The notes under the pieces are model-generated. The model saw only the letters and a list, made by a program, of their open reading frames with translations, was not told where the DNA came from and searched no databases. Position numbers and translations under genes: made by a program. This document shows, one piece after another, positions 18,317 through 26,323 of a stretch of DNA of 64,000 nucleotides. Numbering within the stretch: position 1 is the stretch's first letter; every line of letters begins with the position of its first letter. Source of the stretch: Bacillota bacterium (GTDB lineage Bacteria; Bacillota; Clostridia; Christensenellales; Aristaeellaceae); assembly GCA_023421395.1 (NCBI GenBank), contig JAEZTL010000002.1, forward strand, positions 1 through 64,000. The letters are read 5' to 3'.

Positions 18317-19033
18317 TCACGCCATCTTCAGCATCTCGGTTTGCAGCTGCTTGATGATGCGCTTCTCCAGGCGCGATATATAGCTCTGAGAGATGCCCAT
18401 CAAGTCCGCGACTTCCTTCTGAGTGTGTTCCGCGCCGTCCGCCAGTCCGTAGCGCAACTTGACGATGTTTTTCTCCCGAGGCCCCAGCCGTTTAATGGCG
18501 CCGTAGAGCATCTGCCGCTCTACGTCGCTGTCCAGCTCCCGGGAGACCAGGTCGTTTTCGGTGCCGAGGATGTCGCTTAAAAGCAGTTCGTTGCCATCCC
18601 AGTCCGTGTTCAGCGGCTCATCAAAGGAAATCTCGAGCCTGAGCCGGCTGCTCCTGCGCAGCACCATGAGAATCTCGTTTTCGATGCAGCGCGAAGCGTA
18701 GGTGGCAAGCTTGATCTTCTTCTCGGGTTTGAAGGAATTGACCGCCTTGATCAGGCCGATCGTCCCGATGGAGATCAAATCCTCGATGTTGATGCCGGTG
18801 TTTTCGAATTTTCGCGCAATATAGACCACGAGCCGCAGATTGTGCTCGATGAGCAGGCTCCTCGCCTGAAGATCCCCTTCGGTGAGGCGCTCAAGCGCCT
18901 CCGTCTCCTCTTCCCTGCCGAGTGGCGCAGGGAGCATGTCGCATCCGCCGATGTAGCAGATGCTGCCCTTTCGCATCTTGACGATCAGTCCCAAGACCGT
19001 CTGTCTGATCACCTGTCCCGCAGGATGAACCAT
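18317..19033 (-). CDS. sigE: Sporulation sigma factor E (pro-SigE)
   Basis: 238 residues. Regions 2 and 4 are almost canonical: LIEHNLRLVVYIARKFENTG, IEDLISIGTIGLIKAV, KIKLATYASRCIENE and the HTH GISQSYISRLEKRIIKQL. About 29 residues before YIGG form the pro-sequence that keeps it inactive until cut by SpoIIGA after asymmetric division; its composition is unlike the Bacillus one but it is similarly amphipathic. The ATG at 19033 follows GAGGAGGAG. SigE directs early mother-cell gene expression. It lies 13 bases after spoIIGA; sigG, often next, is not there. Confidence 0.96.
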   Translation of the reverse strand: MVHPAGQVIRQTVLGLIVKMRKGSICYIGGCDMLPAPLGREEETEALERLTEGDLQARSLLIEHNLRLVVYIARKFENTGINIEDLISIGTIGLIKAVNSFKPEKKIKLATYASRCIENEILMVLRRSSRLRLEISFDEPLNTDWDGNELLLSDILGTENDLVSRELDSDVERQMLYGAIKRLGPREKNIVKLRYGLADGAEHTQKEVADLMGISQSYISRLEKRIIKQLQTEMLKMA

Positions 19034-19046
19034 CGGCGTCTCCTCC

Positions 19047-19856
19047 TCAATGCACGTTGTGCACCCTTCCCAACACCGGTGGCGCAAGCGCGTAAACGTT
19101 TCCAGGGAGTTTGCCGGGATAGACGGCAACCCACACGTCCGGCGCGCTCAGCCAACCGTCCCCAGTTGAGACGAGCAACTCGTCGGGTCGAAAACACACC
19201 ATCTTGCCTGATCCTGAAAGACTTTTGTAACCGACCAGCCGGAATCCCGGAGGAAGCCGTCCGGCCGCGTCGGCAGCGGCGAAATTCTCGGGCAGCACCG
19301 AGCGTATCTTGTGTTCTGCGGCGATGACCACGGGTTGCCCACTGATGGGTTCCTGCAGTCTGTTTCCGGTATCAATCAGCGCGTTCAGCTCCACGCGGCG
19401 GTCTCCCCGGATCAGCCTTAGCATCATCTCCCATTTTTCCATGCGGCGCGCACGTACGCGGATGAACACCAGCATGCCGATTGTTCCCAAAAATGCGCCT
19501 GTGACAAGGGCCCCGCCCGGATCTAGAAGAAAGCCTCTTGCGAGGTTGATCGCGCCGCCCATGAAGGCGGCGCCGCCCAGAAGAAGAACCGTATTGAGCG
19601 CCAGATCCCGCGGCCTGTCCACGCGGATGGCGACGGCTGCCAGCGCGGCGGTCAGCGCGATTCTGGAGGGCCACCACCTGAGCTGGTAGAACGCAGGGTA
19701 CTGCATCGCCACCGCGTACAATGCCCCGAACCCCGCCGCAAACAGCGTCAGTCCCCACCGGCTCCGACCCCGAAATCGCGCAATGACGCCAATCACAATA
19801 CAATTCATGATGAAATTGACGAGTATATAGCGTTCGAGACCGATGGCCAATCTCAT
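19047..19856 (-). CDS. spoIIGA: SpoIIGA, pro-SigE processing protease
   Basis: 269 residues. Five hydrophobic helices fill the N-terminal half; the cytoplasmic C-terminal half has the aspartic protease motif DTGN in ELNALIDTGNRL, the single active-site Asp used by SpoIIGA dimers. It cuts the pro-sequence of SigE when signalled by SpoIIR from the forespore. The ATG at 19856 was preferred to the TTG at 19871, because that codon overlaps the TATAAT element. Upstream lie Spo0A-box-like sites. Confidence 0.92.
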   Translation of the reverse strand: MRLAIGLERYILVNFIMNCIVIGVIARFRGRSRWGLTLFAAGFGALYAVAMQYPAFYQLRWWPSRIALTAALAAVAIRVDRPRDLALNTVLLLGGAAFMGGAINLARGFLLDPGGALVTGAFLGTIGMLVFIRVRARRMEKWEMMLRLIRGDRRVELNALIDTGNRLQEPISGQPVVIAAEHKIRSVLPENFAAADAAGRLPPGFRLVGYKSLSGSGKMVCFRPDELLVSTGDGWLSAPDVWVAVYPGKLPGNVYALAPPVLGRVHNVH

Positions 19857-19870
19857 CACCGCCTGCCGCA

Positions 19871-19876
19871 ATTATA
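19871..19876 (-). promoter_or_regulatory. -10 element of the spoIIG promoter
   Basis: TATAAT on the minus strand, 14 bases before the spoIIGA ATG. No good -35 is present at 16-22 bp, which fits an activator-dependent sigma-A promoter such as Bacillus spoIIG. Confidence 0.6.
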
Positions 19877-19929
19877 GGGAATGCCCAGCGCGAAAACCGC
19901 ATCTTTTTGAGCCCGATATGGAGATTTCG

Positions 19930-19955
19930 TTCGACACTTCAAACCAGCTTCGACA
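19930..19955 (-). promoter_or_regulatory. Tandem Spo0A boxes upstream of spoIIGA
   Basis: On the minus strand TGTCGAA occurs twice, at 19955-19949 and 19936-19930, in the same direction as transcription and 19 bp apart, roughly two helical turns. This matches the core of the 0A box (TTGTCGAA). They lie about 54-85 bp upstream of the -10, similar in number and orientation to the sites that activate spoIIG in Bacillus subtilis. Confidence 0.65.
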
Positions 19956-20112
19956 GGCCACCCCGGGTAAAACAGGCGGAAATGCCATCAAAACGACAGC
20001 AAGCTTCACGGGTTTTGCTGTCTCCCGGCCCAATAATCCCCCGCACCGCCGCAATATCCGGTTCGCCCTCAATCGTCAAGGCAGCGTGTTGTGGTCTTCT
20101 TCCGGTATCTAC

Positions 20113-20120
20113 TTGTCGAA
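20113..20120 (+). promoter_or_regulatory. Perfect Spo0A box in the ftsZ-spoIIGA gap
   Basis: TTGTCGAA, a full match to the 0A consensus. It is followed by a TCGAA/TTCGA inverted repeat and a TATAGT on the plus strand at 20138-20143; the target promoter, if any, is uncertain. Confidence 0.45.
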
Positions 20121-20264
20121 TTATTCGAAATATTGTGTATAGTTTGTGGAAACCCGTTGCGTGGGAATTGCCCGGTAACCTTTTATCCGCCCCATGTCTG
20201 ACGACTGCGCGTGCCCGTTACGAGGCGAAAACCCGTCCCGCCCGGGGTTTTCCGGACTCATATC

Positions 20265-20290
20265 AAAAAAAGGGGAACCTTCGCGTCCCC
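20265..20290 (-). terminator. Possible second terminator behind ftsZ
   Basis: On the minus strand GGGGA and TCCCC (20290-20286 with 20276-20272) form a short stem with a nine-base loop, followed by seven T. It would back up the stronger hairpin upstream. Confidence 0.5.
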
Positions 20291-20366
20291 TGTCTTCTCC
20301 CACCCCGCCTTGCCCGGTGACAGCTAGACATCGTCCTCCGGGACGGAGCACAACCTTCCCAGGGAA

Positions 20367-20395
20367 ACAAAAAGGCCCTCCGGAAGGAGGGCCTT
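20367..20395 (-). terminator. Intrinsic terminator of ftsZ
   Basis: A perfect 10-bp stem (20395-20386 with 20381-20372) with a four-base TTCC loop on the minus strand, followed by a TTTGTTT tract. It separates the dcw transcript from spoIIGA-sigE. Confidence 0.85.
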
Positions 20396-20412
20396 GGGCT
20401 TCAAAAGCGGTC

Positions 20413-21693
20413 TTACTTGCGGCGCAGGAAGTTGGGCACGTCCGGCGTAAAGCTGCGGCGGGGCTGCCCGCGATCCTCATAGGGCTTGTCCTGATAGACG
20501 CGCTCCTGCGGCTGCTGCTGCTGTGGCTGTCTGGGCTGCGGCTTGGGGTCGTAGGAGGGGATGTCGTCCAGATAGGACCGGTCGCGCTGCGGCCTGTCTC
20601 CGGAGAAGATGGGCGACACGTCGGAGGCGTCGTACCCGCGGGACGTGCTCTGCGGGGCCGGCTGCGGCTCAGGCTCCGGCTCGGGCGCACGCTCCGGCGT
20701 GCGGCCCGGGCGGCGATTCGCGCTGCCGCCGAGGAAGGGCTGCTTCTCAAAACCGGTGGCAATGACCGTGATGCGAACCTCGTCATCGAGCGATTCGTCG
20801 ATGTCCGCGCCGAAGATGATGTTGGCCTCGGGATCGGCCGCCTGAGTGATCAGCTGGGCGGCCTCGTTGATGTCGATGATCGAGGTGGACGGGCCGCCGG
20901 TGATGTTGATGAGCACCGCGCGGGCGCCGTCGATGGAAGTCTCAAGCATCGGGCTTGCGATGGCCTTCTTGGCGGCGTCCACCATGCGGTTTTCACCCTT
21001 GCCGACGCCGATGCCCATGTGAGCCAGGCCGCGGGATTCCATGACAGAGCGGACATCCGCAAAGTCCAGATTGATCAGCGACGGCACGGCGATCAGGTCG
21101 GAGATGCCCTGGATGCCTTGGCGCAGCGTATCGTCGGCGATGCGGAAGGCGTCCGTCATCGTGGTGCCCTTGGTGACCACCTGCAGCAGGCGGTCGTTGG
21201 GCACGACCACGAGCGTATCCACGTTAAGCTTGAGCTGCTCGATGCCGGATTCTGCGTTCTTCATCCGCTGGCGGCCTTCGAAGAGGAAGGGTTTTGAGAC
21301 GACGCCGATGGTGAGGATGCCCATATTGCGGGCGATCTCCGCAATGACCGGCGCAGCGCCGGTGCCGGTGCCGCCGCCCATGCCGCAGGTAACGAACACC
21401 AGGTCCGCACCCTTGACCACCTGCGCGATTTCCTCGCGGCTCTCCTCGGCGGCCTGCTGGCCAATCTGCGGCTTGGCGCCCGCGCCCAGGCCTTTGGTCA
21501 CCTTTTCACCGATTTGGATTTTTGTCTCGGCCCTGGACAGCGCCAGCGCCTGCTTATCGGTGTTGACGGCGATAAAATCAACGCCGCGCAGACCGGAATC
21601 CACCATCCGGTTGACCGCGTTGGTACCGGCACCGCCGACGCCGATAACCTTAATGGATGCAAAATTGTTGTTGTCCACTTCGAATTCCAGCAC
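20413..21693 (-). CDS. ftsZ: Cell division protein FtsZ
   Basis: 426 residues. The tubulin-type GTP-binding motif GGGTGTG, the N-terminal IKVIGVGGAGTNAVNRM and the T7-loop region (NLDFADV) are intact. A Gln/Pro-rich linker of about 90 residues leads to the conserved C-terminal peptide DVPNFLRRK, which binds FtsA and other partners. It polymerises into the Z-ring at midcell and, in sporulation, near the pole. It is the last gene of the dcw run, 33 bases after ftsA. Confidence 0.97.
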   Translation of the reverse strand: MLEFEVDNNNFASIKVIGVGGAGTNAVNRMVDSGLRGVDFIAVNTDKQALALSRAETKIQIGEKVTKGLGAGAKPQIGQQAAEESREEIAQVVKGADLVFVTCGMGGGTGTGAAPVIAEIARNMGILTIGVVSKPFLFEGRQRMKNAESGIEQLKLNVDTLVVVPNDRLLQVVTKGTTMTDAFRIADDTLRQGIQGISDLIAVPSLINLDFADVRSVMESRGLAHMGIGVGKGENRMVDAAKKAIASPMLETSIDGARAVLINITGGPSTSIIDINEAAQLITQAADPEANIIFGADIDESLDDEVRITVIATGFEKQPFLGGSANRRPGRTPERAPEPEPEPQPAPQSTSRGYDASDVSPIFSGDRPQRDRSYLDDIPSYDPKPQPRQPQQQQPQERVYQDKPYEDRGQPRRSFTPDVPNFLRRK

Positions 21694-21726
21694 AAGGCAT
21701 CCCCCTCGCTTGCAGTATTGAACGCG

Positions 21727-22935
21727 TTATCCCTTTTTGTTCAGCAGCCCGCGCAGGCCGCCCGCCAGCCTACCAGGCAGGCTCTCTTCCTGAGCGGTGC
21801 GCTGCTCGATAGAGTCAAACACCAGGTCGACCAGCCCCAGCGCGCTGGCGTAGACGGGGCTGTTGAGCTTGGCGGCCTTGGCCATCGGAATCTTCACCGG
21901 CCTGCCCAGTTTTTCAGACAGGTATTCGCGCCCGCCGCGCACCATCGACAAGCCACCGCCCGTCATAAAGATCTGGGAACGCGGCCCCATCAACTGGGCC
22001 GCCTCTTTGACGGCCAAATCAATCATGCGCACCAGTTCACCCGTGCTCTGCTCCACCGACTTCTGCACAAACTCCCGCGGGAAGGAAAGCCTGTGGCCCT
22101 CGTCATCCAGCACCTCCGGGTCGCCTACCGGATCAAACTCGTCGGGAATGAAGATGTACTCCCGCTTGATCTGCTCGGCCGCGCGCATGGAGATTTCGAG
22201 ATCGGTGGCCAGATCCGCCGAGATGTGCCCGCCGCCCATCGGCAGCACCGCGTGATACACGACGGCGTCGCCCTCCACGACGGAGAACTCGGTATTGAGG
22301 TACCCGACATCAATCAGCACCGCCGCCCGGTCGCGGTCCTCCAGCGGCACCAGAAGCAGGCTCTCGCCCATTGACGGCGACAAAAAGCCCATCACCGTCA
22401 GACCCAGTTCACCAAAGAGCTGGTTCGCCTGATCAATGAAGGCCGGATCTGCCAGGATGAAGGATACCTTGGCCTGAAGGCTCGTCCCGCGCAGGCCAAC
22501 CGGAGACATGGTCTTCTTGCCGCCGTCCAGCCTGAACCACGCGGGGCTCCTATGGATGACGACGCCCACCTGCTCGGCCAGGCGCAGCTGGTCCGCCGCG
22601 GTGTCCTGCACCAGGTTGACGTCCTCGTCCGAAGCGCGGCCGTCCTGCGCTGAAACGGGCACCTCCGCCTCGGCGGTCAGCACCCGGATGTATTCACAGG
22701 GGACGCCGACGTAAACTTCACGAATATGGGTCTTGCCCTCCAGTTCCGCGGCGCTGATGGCGCTGCGCATGGCCTGGGCCAGTTTGTCGGGCGCGTTCCA
22801 GCCCCCGTCCATATAGCCGTCATAGGGAACGGTGCCCGAACCGATGATGTCGCATCGGCTGAAGCCTCCGCTCTCAGCCAACAGCGTCACGATCTTGGAG
22901 GTACCGAAATCCACGGCCGCGGCTATATTCTTCAT
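21727..22935 (-). CDS. ftsA: Cell division protein FtsA
   Basis: 402 residues, actin-like ATPase fold with VDFGTSKIVTLLAE as phosphate-1 loop and a C-terminal amphipathic helix (GGLRGLLNKKG) that binds the membrane. It tethers FtsZ. I start it at the ATG at 22935, where homology begins; the ribosome site is weak (GATGATGAG), and an in-frame start nine codons earlier has no better one. Confidence 0.92.
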   Translation of the reverse strand: MKNIAAAVDFGTSKIVTLLAESGGFSRCDIIGSGTVPYDGYMDGGWNAPDKLAQAMRSAISAAELEGKTHIREVYVGVPCEYIRVLTAEAEVPVSAQDGRASDEDVNLVQDTAADQLRLAEQVGVVIHRSPAWFRLDGGKKTMSPVGLRGTSLQAKVSFILADPAFIDQANQLFGELGLTVMGFLSPSMGESLLLVPLEDRDRAAVLIDVGYLNTEFSVVEGDAVVYHAVLPMGGGHISADLATDLEISMRAAEQIKREYIFIPDEFDPVGDPEVLDDEGHRLSFPREFVQKSVEQSTGELVRMIDLAVKEAAQLMGPRSQIFMTGGGLSMVRGGREYLSEKLGRPVKIPMAKAAKLNSPVYASALGLVDLVFDSIEQRTAQEESLPGRLAGGLRGLLNKKG

Positions 22936-22997
22936 AGACTCATCATCGCCTGCCTCATACAATTCGGTTCGCGATTATGCGTATCCATACTAAGGGT

Positions 22998-23057
22998 ATT
23001 ATACATGTTTCAGGCCCCGTTGAAAAGGGTTTTTCATAGAAATAAACGCTTTTCAAC
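22998..23057 (-). promoter_or_regulatory. Promoter and inverted repeat before ftsA
   Basis: On the minus strand TTTTCA (23026-23021), a 17-bp spacer and TATAAT (23003-22998) form a likely promoter for ftsA-ftsZ. GTTGAAAAG occurs as an inverted repeat (23057-23049 and 23027-23019), the inner arm covering the -35, which looks like an operator. Confidence 0.5.
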
Positions 23058-23102
23058 AAAATTCATCGCCTCATCCCGCGGGAAAAGCCGCTGTTTCGGA
23101 GA

Positions 23103-23855
23103 TCAGCCCTCCACATACACGGCGCTGGTACCGCTGGAAACATCCAGCGTACCCTTGGTCGTCCCTTGTGGATAGAGCTGCTGATCCAGTACGCTGCGCA
23201 TCCAGAGGAGCTTGTCCTTGAGATTCGTCTCGTCGCCGATTTTCACCATCATGCCGCCTTGTTCCATCATGTACATATTGTCCAAATCGGCCACGTTCAA
23301 TTCCGATATGCGGCTGTCGAGACCCTGCGAGCGGATCGCCTCCAGCACCCTCAGCATGGACTCCACCTGCAGCGGCACATCGCTCATGAGCCGTCTGCCC
23401 ACCTGATAGCTGGTGGCGCGGACGCCGGTGACCACCGTCAGCTTATAATCGGGCATCTCGCCCAGCTGCTCGACGACGATGCCGTCGCCGTCGACAACCA
23501 GCGCCACGCCCAGGTAGTTGACCACCGCCCGGCGCACACGCTCGTGCACCTTCAGCCGGATGGTGTCGGGCAGGCGCCGCTCGAGCCCGTCAAAGGCGAT
23601 CAGCCCCTCGCGCTCGAAGGCTTCGCGAACCCGGTTTTCATCCACGGAGAAGATCCCCAGACCCAGCGACAGCCCCGCCTTGCGGATCACGTCATTGGGC
23701 GCGACAGTCTCCACATGCTCCACTTCGATGTTTCGTACGACGAACACCTGGCTCTTGAGCAATACGCCGACCGCCAGCGCCAAAAGCGCAAAGAGCACCA
23801 GCCCGGCCAAGCCGGACTGCCTGCTCCTCACGCCTTTTCTTCTCTGTGTAGCCAT
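23103..23855 (-). CDS. ftsQ: Cell division protein FtsQ/DivIB
   Basis: 250 residues. A short basic cytoplasmic tail (RRKGVRSRQ), one transmembrane helix (about residues 18-36), then a POTRA domain (VFVVRNIEVEHVETVAPNDV) and a beta domain with the LPDTIRLKVHER pattern. It links the division proteins FtsL and FtsB in the septum. It starts eight bases after murA with a GAGGC ribosome site. Confidence 0.9.
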   Translation of the reverse strand: MATQRRKGVRSRQSGLAGLVLFALLALAVGVLLKSQVFVVRNIEVEHVETVAPNDVIRKAGLSLGLGIFSVDENRVREAFEREGLIAFDGLERRLPDTIRLKVHERVRRAVVNYLGVALVVDGDGIVVEQLGEMPDYKLTVVTGVRATSYQVGRRLMSDVPLQVESMLRVLEAIRSQGLDSRISELNVADLDNMYMMEQGGMMVKIGDETNLKDKLLWMRSVLDQQLYPQGTTKGTLDVSSGTSAVYVEG

Positions 23856-23863
23856 AAGTGCCT

Positions 23864-25117
23864 CTATTTCGTCGGTATTCTCCGGATGTCCGCGCCCAGC
23901 CCGGACATCGCCCGTTCAATGGATTCGTAGCCCCTGTCGATCAGTTCCACGTGCTCGATTTCGGTGACGCCCTCCGCGGCCAGCCCCGCCAGCACCAGCG
24001 CCGCGCCGCCGCGCAGATCTCTCGCGCTCACCCGGGCGCCGGTCAGCCGCCCGCCGCGCACGACGGCGGTGCGGTTCACCACCAGAATCTCCGCGCCCAT
24101 GCGCCGCAGCTCCGGCGCGTGCGCAAAGCGGTTTTCAAATACGTTCTCCACGATCACGCTGGCGCCCTCCGCCACCGCCGCCAGCACCATGATCTGGGCC
24201 TGCATGTCGGTGGGAAAGCCGGGGAACGGTTGAGTCGACACGTCCACGGGCCCGAGCTTTTCCGGCGCGCTCAGCGCGACACCCTCGCCGGAGAGGTCGA
24301 TCTCGCAGCCCGCCTGCCGGAACTTGCCCAGCACCGCGCCCATGTCGCATGCAACGGCGTCTGTGACGCGCACGCTGCCGCCGGTGACCGCCGCCGCCGC
24401 GAGGTACGTGCCCGCGACGATGCGGTCGGTGATCGGACGGTAGAGAGCCCCGCCCAGCGCGCCCACGCCCGTCACCGTGATGGTGTCGCTGCCCGCGCCG
24501 CTGACGCGGCCGCCCAAAGCGTTGATGAACCGCTCCAGGTCCTGTATCTCCGGCTCGCGGGCCGCGTTATGTATGCGCGTTACCCCGTCCGCCAGCACGC
24601 CCGCCATCATCACGTTCTCGGTGGCCCCCACCGATGGGAAGTCCAGAAACACCTCGCCGCCGCGCATGTGCTCGCCGTCCAAATAGATCATGCCGTGGGC
24701 TTCGCGGATCACGACCCCCAGCGCGGCAAGGCCCCGAAGGTGCATCTCGATGGGCCTGAGGCCAATCTCACAGCCGCCGGGATAGGTGACCGTCGCCCGG
24801 CGGAAGCGACCCAGCATCGGCCCCATCATGAAAATCGACGAACGCAGAAGCTTTGAGAGCGCTTCGGGCATTTCGTACCGGTCGGCGCGGGCAGCGTCGA
24901 TCCGCGCCGTGGCGCCGGAGAGCTCTGTCCGGCATCCCAGCGTTTCCAGGATGCTCAGCATGTTGCGGGTGTCGGTCAGCATCGGAAAGCCGGTAAGCGT
25001 CACCGGTGCCCCGGACAGAAGACACGCCGCCAGAATGGGCAGCACAGCGTTCTTGGCGCAGCCCGCCTGAACTGCGCCGGAGAGCCGCCCTCCACCCGAT
25101 AGGCGAATCAAGTCCAC
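23864..25117 (-). CDS. murA: UDP-N-acetylglucosamine 1-carboxyvinyltransferase MurA
   Basis: 417 residues. The substrate lysine is in KNAVLPILAA and the loop cysteine that reacts with phosphoenolpyruvate is in GCEIGLRPIEMH (the Cys targeted by fosfomycin in other bacteria). It makes enolpyruvyl-UDP-GlcNAc, the first committed step of murein synthesis. The GTG at 25117 was chosen because it lies eight bases after GGAGG; the upstream TTG overlaps that site. Confidence 0.93.
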   Translation of the reverse strand: MDLIRLSGGGRLSGAVQAGCAKNAVLPILAACLLSGAPVTLTGFPMLTDTRNMLSILETLGCRTELSGATARIDAARADRYEMPEALSKLLRSSIFMMGPMLGRFRRATVTYPGGCEIGLRPIEMHLRGLAALGVVIREAHGMIYLDGEHMRGGEVFLDFPSVGATENVMMAGVLADGVTRIHNAAREPEIQDLERFINALGGRVSGAGSDTITVTGVGALGGALYRPITDRIVAGTYLAAAAVTGGSVRVTDAVACDMGAVLGKFRQAGCEIDLSGEGVALSAPEKLGPVDVSTQPFPGFPTDMQAQIMVLAAVAEGASVIVENVFENRFAHAPELRRMGAEILVVNRTAVVRGGRLTGARVSARDLRGGAALVLAGLAAEGVTEIEHVELIDRGYESIERAMSGLGADIRRIPTK

Positions 25118-25147
25118 ATGGCACACCTCCAATTGTCCGCAGCCACA

Positions 25148-26323
25148 CTACCATACTATGTCCGCGCGGAAAATTGGTGCATGCGCGATGTTGAGAACCA
25201 CCGCTACAGCGGCCATCAGGATCGAAATCGACGTGCCGCTGGACGAGAAGAACGGCAGCGGCAGCCCTGTGGTAGGCATGAGGCCGATCACCACCGCCAC
25301 GTTCATCACCGTCTGCACCCCGATCATCGACACGATGCCGGCGGCCAGCAGGCTTCCGAACCGGTCCTCGCACTCGATGGCGACGCGAAGTCCAAAGTAG
25401 ACCAGCGCCATAAACAGCGCCAGAATCACCAGACAGCCGAAAAATCCCAAGTCCTCCCCCACCACGGCAAAGATGAAGTCGCTCTCCGGGTAGGGCAGAA
25501 ACGAAAACTTCTGCCGCCCCTTGCCCAGCCCCATGCCGAAAAGCCCGCCCGAACCGAACGCCAGAAGCGACTGGGCCAATTGATACCCCTCGTTGCCAAG
25601 GTATGCGAAGGGATTGCGAAAAGACATCAGCCGCGCCCGGCGGTAGGGCTCCGACAGCGCGTAGAACGCGCCCAGCGCCGCGCCACCCGCGCCGAGCAGC
25701 GCCATGTGCATCCACTTCGCCCCGGCCAGCATCACCATGATCGCGGCGACGATCAAAATCGCGCCCGCCGTGGACAGGTTGGGCTGCAGCAGAATCAGCA
25801 GGAACATCGCCATCGGCAGCGTGAGCAGCGGCAGCAGGTTCCGGAAGAAAGAGGCCACCGAAGAAGTCCTTCGGCTCAACGCCCGGGCGAAGAAGAGGAT
25901 CATCGAATACTTGGCGATCTCCGAGGGCTGAAACCCCACGGGCCCGATCCTCAGCCACCGCCGGGAGCCGTTGACCATCGCGCCCACGCCGGGAATTGCC
26001 ACCAGCATCAAAAGCAGGAAGCTGACGGTCAGAAGCCCCACCGTGATGACCGGGCTTCTGAACACGCGGTAATCAATCCGGCCGATCACCATCATCGCCA
26101 CCGCGCCCAGCGCGACACCCTGCAGCTGGCTCAACACCTCGCTGAAGGGGTTGCCGGTCTGATCCTGGGCGTTGTAGTAGCTGGCCGCGTACAATACGAC
26201 CAGCCCGAAGACGAGGAGCAGGAGCGCGCTGAAGGCGAACCCCCTGCCACTCGCCGAGAGCGGCTTTCTTTCAAGCGGCGCCGTGCGCCGCGCTTTGGCC
26301 CCGCGGAGAGGGGCGCCTGTCAA
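25148..26323 (-). CDS. ftsW: SEDS glycosyltransferase FtsW/SpoVE
   Basis: 391 residues with about ten membrane helices and the SEDS signatures (NGSRRWLRIGPVGFQPSEIAKYSMILFFA; PESDFIFAVVGEDLGF). It polymerises lipid II at the septum with its partner penicillin-binding protein, probably the SpoVD-type protein encoded here. Its start overlaps the murD stop by four bases. murG, which often follows, is absent. Confidence 0.92.
   Translation of the reverse strand: MTGAPLRGAKARRTAPLERKPLSASGRGFAFSALLLLVFGLVVLYAASYYNAQDQTGNPFSEVLSQLQGVALGAVAMMVIGRIDYRVFRSPVITVGLLTVSFLLLMLVAIPGVGAMVNGSRRWLRIGPVGFQPSEIAKYSMILFFARALSRRTSSVASFFRNLLPLLTLPMAMFLLILLQPNLSTAGAILIVAAIMVMLAGAKWMHMALLGAGGAALGAFYALSEPYRRARLMSFRNPFAYLGNEGYQLAQSLLAFGSGGLFGMGLGKGRQKFSFLPYPESDFIFAVVGEDLGFFGCLVILALFMALVYFGLRVAIECEDRFGSLLAAGIVSMIGVQTVMNVAVVIGLMPTTGLPLPFFSSSGTSISILMAAVAVVLNIAHAPIFRADIVW

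Noticed and set aside
19843..20320. Small plus-strand frames in the ftsZ-spoIIGA gap
   Set aside because: No ribosome sites, no homology visible, and the gap is better explained by promoter, Spo0A boxes and terminators.
21514..22374. Plus-strand frame opposite ftsA
   Set aside because: Antisense shadow rich in His, Gln and Arg; no start signals.
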